Of a stretch of 64,000 bases of DNA, positions 57,783 through 64,000 are shown piece by piece. Source of the DNA: Ailurus styani (Eukaryota > Chordata > Mammalia > Carnivora > Ailuridae); NCBI GenBank assembly GCA_002007465.1, contig LNAC01000003.1, forward strand, positions 15,261,483 through 15,325,482. The letters run 5' to 3'. Below the pieces are notes generated by a model. That model ran no database searches. It worked only from the letters and a program-made list of their open reading frames with translations, and had not been told where the DNA came from. Made by a program: the position numbers and the translations under genes. Position 1 is the first letter of the stretch; each line of letters starts with the position of its first letter.

Positions 57783-58018
57783 GGGACAGAAAAACTAGTC
57801 TATTTAAAAGACAATAAAGTAAATGAAAAAAAATAAGCTGGTATGCAATAGTCAATGGTAGGGACTATGGCCAAATAACATTATTTTGCAGTTCTAAAAT
57901 GGGACAGAAAAACTAGTCTATTTAAAAGACAATAAAGTAAATGAAAAAAAATAAGCTGGTATGCAATAGTCAATGGTAGGGACTATGGCCAAATAACATT
58001 ATTTTGCAGTTCTAAAAT
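57783..58018. repeat. 118-bp perfect tandem duplication
   Basis: 57783-57900 and 57901-58018 are identical in every base, including an eight-A run. There is no N and no recognised element in the unit. Perfect identity implies either a very recent duplication or an assembly error. Confidence 0.95.
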
Positions 58019-58142
58019 GGCAGATACTACTCACTTTTGGAAAATTTTTGCACAGAAGGTATGTGTACCGATTTTTGGATACCTGATTTTTCATGGGAAA
58101 CCAAATCTTAGGTATTCGTGTTAAGATAGTAAAGATGTATTA

Positions 58143-58232
58143 ACGAGGGCACTTGTGATGAGCCCTGGGTGTTACCTGTAAGTGATGAATCACTAAATTC
58201 TACCCCAGCAACCACTATTACACTAAACCCTC
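58143..58232 (+). mobile_element. carnivore L1 3' end fragment, forward
   Basis: GAGGGCACTTGTGATGAGCC, CTGGGTGTTACCTGTAAGTG, ATGAATCACTAAATTCTACC and CAACCACTATTACACTAAA are the sense-strand counterpart of the carnivore L1 3' UTR tails seen elsewhere in this window on the other strand. Confidence 0.8.
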
Positions 58233-58244
58233 TGTGCACCACCT

Positions 58245-59348
58245 ATTCACCCTTTCTTCCCCTGTAACTTCTTGTGATCACTGATCTTTTAATTGTCTCC
58301 ATAGTTTTGCCTTTTACAGAATGTCATATAATTGTAATGACAGTATGTAGATTTTTCAGATTGGCTTCTTTCATTTAGTAATGTGCATTTAAGTTTCTTC
58401 CATGTCTTTTTGTGGCTTGATAGCTCATTTCCTTTTTTTCAAAGAATTATTTCACAGATTTAATAAAGTCATAGGATGCAAAACATAAAGAAATCAGTGT
58501 TAGCTCATTTCTTTTTAATGCTGGTATGTAGATTTTTCAGATTGGCTTCTTTCATTTAGTAATGTGCATTTAAGTTTCTTCCATGTCTTTTTGTGGCTTG
58601 ATAGCTCATTATAAAACTGCTGTAAAAATCCACGTGCAGGTTTTTGTGTGGACATAAGATTTCACTAGTCTTGGGTAAATACGAAATAGTGTGATTGCTG
58701 GCTTCTATAAGAGTAAATTTAGTTTTATAAGAAATTGCTAAACTGCCTTCCAAACTGACTATACATTTGGCATTCCAACCAACAATAAATGATAGTTTTC
58801 GTTGCTCCCTATTCTCACCAGCATTTGGTGTTGTCAGTGTTAATTGATTTTGGCTCTTCTAATAGGTGTATTGTGGTATCTTGTTTTGATTTGTGTTTCC
58901 CTGATGACATATGATGTGGAGATTCTTCTCATATGCTTGTTTGCCAGTTTGTCCATCTTCTTTGGTAAGGTGTTTGTTAAGGTCTTTGACTCATTTTTTA
59001 ATAAGGCTGCTTGTTTTTTTTATTGTTGAGTTTTAATAATTCTTTGTATGTTTTGGATAACAACCTGTTATCAGATACATCTTTTGCAAGTATTTCGTCC
59101 TGAATTTATCTTTTCATTCTCTCGATAATGTCTCTCACAAAGCAGAAATGTCTAATTTTAAAGAAATTCAACTTATGAATGATTTCCTTTATGTATTATG
59201 TCTTTATTGGTGTATCTAAAAAGTCATCACCATACCCAAGTTCATTTGATTTTCTCCTGTTATCTGGTAGGAGTTTTATTGTTTTCTTTTCTACATTTAT
59301 GTTTGTGATATATTTTGAATTCTTGGAAAGGGTGTATGGCTTGTGTCT
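58245..59348 (-). mobile_element. long antisense L1: 3' UTR and ORF2 C-terminus
   Basis: Begins in the 3' UTR (CTGATCTTTTAATTGTCTCC; TTGGCTTCTTTCATTTAGTA), then GCAGGTTTTTGTGTGGACAT, CAGCATTTGGTGTTGTCAGT, CTGATGACATATGATGTGGA, ACAACCTGTTATCAGATACA, AAAAGTCATCACCATACCCA. Fully in L1 order, antisense. It contains an 87-bp internal duplication (58343-58429 and 58524-58610). The element breaks off at 59348 and continues at 60272. Confidence 0.88.
58343..58610. repeat. 87-bp direct duplication within L1, 181 bp apart
   Basis: 58343-58429 and 58524-58610 are identical. Between them lie about 94 bases that include TAATAAAGTCATAGGATGCA...AAATCAGTG, which looks like sense-strand L1 ORF2, i.e. in inverted orientation relative to the host L1, followed by TTAGCTCATTTCTTTTTAATG, the normal continuation of the antisense L1. 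Confidence 0.9.
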
Positions 59349-60271
59349 AGAGTCTTTTTTTTAAAAACTTCTCAACAGGTTTTAATTAGACTAATTAGGT
59401 ACAAGTGAAGCATATTTTAATTACTTTCCCACATAATCTGACCTAACATGAAGTATATATATAACTATGTAGAGATAATTATAATTAAAACCCTAACACT
59501 TAAGAAACATTTATTTCAAAGCTACTATCATGATATAACTTAAAAACGAAATTATGACAATTCATAATAATATGTGAGATGTTTGAAAATAACATTAATG
59601 ATCCATGTTAATAACTGCAACATTTCCAACAGCAATATAATTTAAAACATACGATTGTTTTATTCTAACAAATAAGGAAAGTAACTGTCCACTAATCCGC
59701 CTAGAATATTTTCCATGTTTGTTAAATCATTTAGAGTTATCAAAACATTCTTAATGAGGGAATGCAAACAAAGGGACTAAACAAAGCTAGTTAATGTCAT
59801 CTGAACATTTCACAGATGTATAAGCCCTTTCATGCAAAAGAACTCTAAGTTTCTGCAGGTAGAGACTATATCTTATTTATCATTGTATGTTGAACACAGT
59901 ACTATTTGTTAAAAGAAGCAATTAAGGGCGCCTGGGTGGCTCAGTGGGTTAAGGCCTCTGCCTTCAGCTCAGGTCATGATCCCAGGGTCCTGGGATCAAG
60001 GCCCGCATCAGGCTCCCTGCTCAGGGGGGAGCCTGCTTCCTCCTCTCTCCTCTCTCTCTGCCTGCCTCTCTGCCTACTTGTGATCTCTCTCTCTGTGTCA
60101 AATAAATAAATAAAATCTAAAAAAAAAAAAGGCAATTAAGAATTAAGGAAACTAATTAATCAATGTTAACTACTTATTATCAACTAACTATTCTATATGA
60201 TTCTATAATGGTGACACATGTCATTATACATTTGTCCAAACCCACAGAATGCATAATATCAAGAGTGTATT
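59349..60271. other. ~0.9 kb non-L1 block interrupting the L1
   Basis: L1 sequence stops at 59348 and resumes at 60272 with roughly 70-100 bases of L1 missing. The block is AT-rich and mostly unrecognised. Its end (GGTGACACATGTCATTATAC, ATTTGTCCAAACCCACAGAA, 60211-60250) resembles a sense-strand L1 3' UTR. A CAN-SINE is inside it at 59927-60131. Confidence 0.55.
59918..60140 (+). mobile_element. young CAN-SINE, forward
   Basis: Body 59927-60131: GGCGCCTGGGTGGCTCAGTG head, CTGCCTACTTGTGATCTCTC, and a tail AAATAAATAAATAAAATC with 12 A. Target duplication GCAATTAAG (59918-59926 and 60132-60140). The 67-codon frame through it is the usual chance translation of a SINE head. Confidence 0.97.
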
Positions 60272-60590
60272 TGTTCCATTGTGTTATCTTTGCCCCTTTG
60301 TCAAAGATCGATTAATGATATTCATATGCATCTATTTTCGGGTTCTTTTGTTTGTTCCATGAATCTATTTATTCTTTTATCAATATTAACTGTCTTCATG
60401 AGTATGCCTTTGTAGTAAGTCTGGAACTTGGAGGGTGTCAATCTTTTAATTTTGTTCTTCTCTTTCAATATTGAATTGACCAGTCTGGAGCTTTTGTCTC
60501 TCCCTTTAAACTTTAGAATTAGTTTGTTGTCCACAAAATAACTTACTGGAATCTTGAATGGGATTGCTCGGAATTTATAAGTAAAGTTGA
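60272..60590 (-). mobile_element. long antisense L1, ORF2 continued
   Basis: TTCCATTGTGTTATCTTTGC, CCCTTTGTCAAAGATCGATT, TTTGTTCCATGAATCTATTT and TTTGTAGTAAGTCTGGAACT. The minus-strand frame 60322-60534 (70 codons) contains LILKFKGRDKSSRLVNSILK, degraded ORF2 C-terminal sequence. The element resumes after the SINE at about 60810. Confidence 0.88.
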
Positions 60591-60809
60591 TGGGGCGCCT
60601 GGGTGACTCAGTGGGTTAAAGCCTCTGCCTTCGGCTCAGGTCATGATCTCAGGGTCCTGGGATTGAGCCCCACATCGGGCTCTCTGCTCAGCGGGGAGCC
60701 TGCTTCCTCCTCTCTCTGCCTGCCTCTCTGCCTACTGTGATCTCTCTCTCTATGTCAAATAAATAAAATCTTAAAATAAATAAGGAAATAAACAAATAAA
60801 TAAAGTTGA
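60579..60809 (+). mobile_element. young CAN-SINE nested in L1, forward
   Basis: Body about 60591-60800: GGGGCGCCTGGGTGACTCAG head, GGTCATGATCTCAGGGTCCT, and a complex tail AAATAAATAAAATCTTAAAA...AAATAAATAAA. The target duplication is about 10 bp, GTAAAGTTGA / ATAAAGTTGA, with uncertainty because the tail is A-rich. Confidence 0.95.
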
Positions 60810-61405
60810 GAAGAACTTACATATGAACAATTTTTAGTCTTCCTATCCATGAATATAAAATATCTCTCCTATGTAATTCTTTGATTTCCTTTCTAGAGTT
60901 TTGCAGTTTTCTTCATATAGGCCATACACATATTTTATTAGATTTACATTTAAGAATTTCTCTTTTTTTGCAGCGCTAATGTAAATGGCATTATGTTCTT
61001 CATTTCAAATTAACCTGTTCATTGCTGATTGATTTTTCTATATTAATTTTATATCTTGCAGCATTGCTATAATCACTTTTTAGCTCTGGAATTTTAAAAA
61101 TTATTTATTTTGAATTTTCTACATAGATAATATCACCTGCAAACAAAGGCAGTTTTATTTTTTTCCTTTCCAGTCTGCTCATATTTTATTTCCTTTTCTT
61201 ATTGCATTCTCTAGTACTTAGAGTATGATGTTGAAAATAGTAGTGACAGGAATATTCTTGCCTTGTTTGTGACCTTAATGGGAAAGTCTCTACTTTATAA
61301 AATTAAGTATTAGCTGTAGGTTTCCCTAGATATTCTTTATCAAGTGGAAGAAGTTTCCCTCTATTCCTAATTTACTAAGCGTTTTTATTCTGAATGGGTA
61401 TTGGT
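60810..61405 (-). mobile_element. long antisense L1, reverse transcriptase part
   Basis: CTTCCTATCCATGAATATAA, GTTTTGCAGTTTTCTTCATA, TTTCTACATAGATAATATCA, CTGCAAACAAAGGCAGTTTT, GAGTATGATGTTGAAAATAG and GACAGGAATATTCTTGCCTT are the antisense RT palm of ORF2. The block around the catalytic box reads in the correct place but is mutated. Confidence 0.88.
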
Positions 61406-61582
61406 TTTTTTTTTTTCTTTCTTTGCCCCAGGGGTACAGATCTGTGAATCATCAGGCTTACACCTTTCACAGCATTCACCATAGCACAAACCCTCCCCAA
61501 TGTCCATAACCCATCCACCCTATCCCTACCCTCCCACCCCCCAGTAACCCTCAGTTTGTTTCGTGAGATTAAGAGTCTCAAG
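61406..61582 (-). mobile_element. carnivore L1 3' end nested in older L1
   Basis: T run, TTTGCCCCAGGGGTACAGAT, CTGTGAATCATCAGGCTTAC, CACAGCATTCACCATAGCAC, AACCCTCCCCAATGTCCATA, CAGTAACCCTCAGTTTGTTT, AGATTAAGAGTCTCA. About 170 bp of a carnivore L1 3' UTR, 5'-truncated and close to consensus. The host L1 continues directly on both sides. Confidence 0.93.
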
Positions 61583-62066
61583 GATGTTGAATTTTGTCAA
61601 ATGCTTTTTCTGCTATATAATCATATAATGTTTCTTCTCTAGCCTGATGATGTGATGGTTCTCATTAGTTGATTTTCAAATGTTGAATCAGCCTTACGTA
61701 TCTGAAAAAAATCTTACTTGATTATGGTGTATAATTATTTTATACATTATTACATTTGATCTGCTAATATTTTGGTAAAGATTCCTGCTTCTATGTTAAT
61801 GAGTGATATTGGCCTGTAGTTTCTTTTTTTGTAATGTTTTTGTCTGAATTGGTATTAGGGTATTGCTGGCTTCATAGGGTGAATTAGCAAGTAATCTCTC
61901 TGCTTTTGTCCTTTGAATGTAGAAAATCGGTTTACATTTTATCCTTAAATATTTAGTAGAATTCACTAGTGAAAACATTTGAACATAGTGCTTTCTGTTT
62001 TGGAGGTGTTACTTGTTTAAATCAATTTATTTAATAGATATAAGCCTATTCAGATTGTCCAGTCTT
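61583..62066 (-). mobile_element. long antisense L1, ORF2 RT N-terminal part
   Basis: GATGTTGAATTTTGTCAAAT, GCTTTTTCTGCTATATAATC, TCTTACTTGATTATGGTGTA, TGGTAAAGATTCCTGCTTCT, GAGTGATATTGGCCTGTAGT and GGTATTAGGGTATTGCTGGC: the classic antisense L1 text continuing the element. Confidence 0.9.
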
Positions 62067-62071
62067 TCTTA

Positions 62072-62072
<1 letters not shown>

Positions 62073-62129
<57 letters not shown>

Positions 62130-62140
62130 TATTTATTTAT
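62073..62140. repeat. (ATTT)n microsatellite
   Basis: About 16 units of ATTT with one shortened unit, followed directly by AGAGAGAGTGGAAGAGGGAC. It looks like the expanded tail of a first CAN-SINE into which, or beside which, the SINE at 62189-62397 inserted. Confidence 0.93.
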
Positions 62141-62397
62141 AGAGAGAGTGGAAGAGGGACAGAGGGGGAAAGGGAGAGAAAGAATCTTTTTTTTCTTTTT
62201 ATAGATTTTATTTAATTTATTTGAGAGAGATAGAGAGCAGGAGTGGAGAGATAGTGGAGCATGAAAGGAGAGGTAGAAGGAGAAGCAGACTTCCCACTGA
62301 GCAGGGAGCCAGATGCTGGGCTGGATCCCAGGACCCCCGATATCATGACCCAAGCCAAAGGCAAACACTTATCTGACTGAGCCACCCACGCACCCCC
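62141..62397 (-). mobile_element. CAN-SINE pair: SINE tail plus second SINE
   Basis: The first piece (62141-62186) is a SINE body start after the (ATTT)n tail. The second, 62189-62397, is a complete older SINE (TTTATAGATTTTATTTAATT; GGAGAAGCAGACTTCCCACT; GACTGAGCCACCCACGCACCCC). Host L1 reads ATTCAGATTGTCCAGTCTTT before and CAGATTGCCTGTTCTTGTGT after, consistent with a duplicated target. Confidence 0.85.
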
Positions 62398-62548
62398 AGA
62401 TTGCCTGTTCTTGTGTGAATTTTAGCAAATTGTGTTTTTCAAGTAATTGGTCCATTTCATCTAGGTTATCAAATTTGTGGGCATAGAGTATTCATAGTAT
62501 TCCTTTATTATCCTTTTTAATTTCATGAGATTTGTAAGGATGTTCCTC
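62398..62548 (-). mobile_element. long antisense L1, continued
   Basis: TTGTGTGAATTTTAGCAAAT, TGTGTTTTTCAAGTAATTGG, TCCATTTCATCTAGGTTATC and TTTGTGGGCATAGAGTATTC are the antisense of the ORF2 linker region. Confidence 0.88.
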
Positions 62549-62770
62549 TTTCATTTCTTTTTTTTTTAAAAGATTTTATTTATTTATTTGGCAGAGAGAG
62601 AGAGAGAGAGATCATAAGTAGGCAGAGAGGCAGGCAGAGAGAGAGGAGGAAGCAGCTCCCTCTTAAACAGGGAGCCGGATGCAGGCTTGATCCCAGGACC
62701 CTGAGATCATGACCTGAGCCAAAGGCAGAGGCTTTAACCCACTGAGCCACCCAGGTGCCCTTTCATTTCT
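62549..62770 (-). mobile_element. young CAN-SINE nested in L1
   Basis: Body 62559-62760 with the TCATAAGTAGGCAGAGAGGC segment and a head ending GAGCCACCCAGGTGCCC. Target duplication TTTCATTTCT is perfect (62549-62558 and 62761-62770), and L1 text joins across it. Confidence 0.97.
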
Positions 62771-63770
62771 GATAGTAGTAATTTGTGTCCTCTTTCTTTT
62801 TTTCTTATTTAGCCTAGCTAGGAGCTTATTGATTTTTGTATCTTTTCATAGGGCCAGCTCTTTATTTCATTGATTTTCTTTACTAATTTTTTATTTTCTG
62901 TTTCATTGATTTCTATGCTAATTTCTTCGTATTTCTATTCTTCTGCTTACTTTGGATTTAATATGCTCTTCTTTTCCTAGTTTTTAAAGTGGATGATTAG
63001 GTTATTGATTTTAGATCTTCTTTACTATCATATACATTCAGTGCTAAAAATATTCCTCTGTATAGTGCTTTCGCCGCATCCCATAAATTAGAAGTTGTGT
63101 TTCTATTCTCATTTAAAGTACTTTAAATTTTTTCTTGAGTTTTTTTTTTTTTGACCCCTTGCTTTAAAATGTGTTGTTTAATCTCCACTTATTTGATTAC
63201 TTTCCAGATATCTTTCTGTTACTGATTTCTGGTTTAATGCCATTGTGTGTTCTGTTAGCAGACACTGTATAATTTCTATTATTTTAAATTTGTTAAAATG
63301 TGTTTAATGGCTCAGAATGTGGTGTAACTCTGTGGATGTTCTATGAGCTTCAGGAAGAATTTGTATTTTGGTGCTCTTGGTTGAAAGAGTAGAAATGTCC
63401 ATTATATCCAACTGGTTGGTGGTGTTATTGAGTTCAACATGTCTTGACTGATTTTTTTTTTTTTTGACTGCCGGATATGTGGATTTCTGAGAGGGTTGTT
63501 GAAGTCTTTAGGCATGATAGAAGATTCATGTATTTCTCTCTGTAATTTTATTAGTTTTTGCCTCATATACCTTGATGCTTTATTTTTGGGCATACACATA
63601 TAAAGATTTTTTGTATCTTTTTGGGGAATTGATCCTTTTACAACTGTGTAATTCCCTTCTTTATTCCTCCATAACTCTCCTGGCTTTGAAGCCTACTCTG
63701 TCTATAATTAATATACCCTCTCCCACTTTGTTTTGATTAATGTTTAGCATTGTTTTTCTTTCTCTGTTCA
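62771..63770 (-). mobile_element. long antisense L1, ORF2 linker and endonuclease part
   Basis: GATAGTAGTAATTTGTGTCC, AGGGCCAGCTCTTTATTTCA, GCTTTCGCCGCATCCCATAA, TTACTGATTTCTGGTTTAAT, CATTGTGTGTTCTGTTAGCA, GGTTGTTGAAGTCTTTAGGC and TGTAATTCCCTTCTTTATTC proceed into the endonuclease domain of ORF2. The insertion at 63771 ends the recognisable stretch within the window. Confidence 0.9.
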
Positions 63771-64000
63771 TTTATTTTTATTTAAATTTTGTTAGGTAGC
63801 ACACATTGCAATATTGCTTTCTGGAGTAGGATTCAGTGATTCATCACTTAACGTATAATCCCCAGTGCTCATCACAGGTGCCCTCTTTAATACCCATCCT
63901 CCACCTAGCCCATCACCTACCCACCTCCCTCCATTAACTCTCTATTTGTTCTCTATCTTTAAGAGTCACTTATGGCTTGTTTCCCTCTCTTTTTTCCTTT
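63771..64000 (-). mobile_element. carnivore L1 3' UTR, running out of the window
   Basis: TAGCACACATTGCAATATTG, GATTCAGTGATTCATCACTT, CCCCAGTGCTCATCACAGGT, TACCCATCCTCCACCTAGCC, TATTTGTTCTCTATCTTTAA and AGAGTCACTTATGGCTTGTT match in order the complement of the carnivore L1 3' UTR. Its 5' side lies beyond position 64000, so it may be longer than a stub. Confidence 0.88.

Noticed and set aside
59906..60109. 67-codon + strand frame beginning in the CAN-SINE head
   Set aside because: Chance translation of the SINE tRNA-like head, seen with any forward CAN-SINE; not a gene.
1..64000. Possibility of a new multi-gene system
   Set aside because: I looked for clustered intact frames, conserved exon-intron structure, tRNA/rRNA genes and CpG islands on both strands and found none. 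The content is mobile-element debris, one retropseudogene and unassigned AT-rich DNA.

Overview
The window is vertebrate nuclear DNA, AT-rich, with no bacterial-type gene organisation. It comes from a carnivore and most likely a mustelid (ferret, mink, otter or marten group). At least thirteen copies of a tRNA-Lys-derived CAN-SINE are present. The youngest carry the 'TACAAGTAGGCAGAGAGGCA' body variant that I associate with mustelids, and short fragments of the carnivore-specific L1 3' end are also present. I found no intact protein-coding gene. Every open frame is either inside a dead mobile element or retrocopy, or is short and unsupported. I also see no rRNA, tRNA gene, CpG-island promoter or CRISPR array. 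The region reads as a gene desert or a large intron.

Layout. 1-16.9 kb: mostly unrecognised AT-rich DNA, with three CAN-SINEs, a back-to-back pair of ERVL-type (MLT2-like) LTRs in opposite orientation at 5.8-6.9 kb, a homopolymer gap at 9.4 kb and a GT/AC palindromic microsatellite at 11.2 kb. 16.9-34.6 kb: old L1 pieces in both orientations, several MaLR-type LTRs, and an unusually repeat-poor stretch from about 21 to 26.8 kb. 37.4-49.5 kb: the main structure, a decayed ERV-L provirus on the + strand. It has a 5' LTR, a primer-binding-site-like sequence, RT, RNase H, integrase and dUTPase remnants and a 3' LTR. A roughly 6.4 kb old L1, inserted in the opposite orientation, splits it in two and still carries its repetitive 5' UTR. 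51-52.4 kb: a processed BTG3 retropseudogene with 5' UTR, poly(A) signal, poly(A) tail and target-site duplication. 53-64 kb: a dense stack of CAN-SINEs, MaLR LTRs and carnivore L1 tails, much of it inserted into one long antisense L1 that runs from about 58.2 to 63.8 kb.

Assembly. Four single N characters occur. Two of them (50664 and 53400) have near-perfect duplicated flanks, which is what a gap closed with overlapping contig ends looks like. A third duplication, 118 bp in perfect tandem at 57783-58018, has no N. These should not be read as biology without checking reads.

The genes do not work together in any pathway here. The information is a stratigraphy of insertions: ERV-L, then L1 into it; and L1, then MaLR, SINE and carnivore L1 tails into that. 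I found no convincing new biological system. The most useful observations are the L1-split provirus, the BTG3 retrocopy and the assembly-type duplications.
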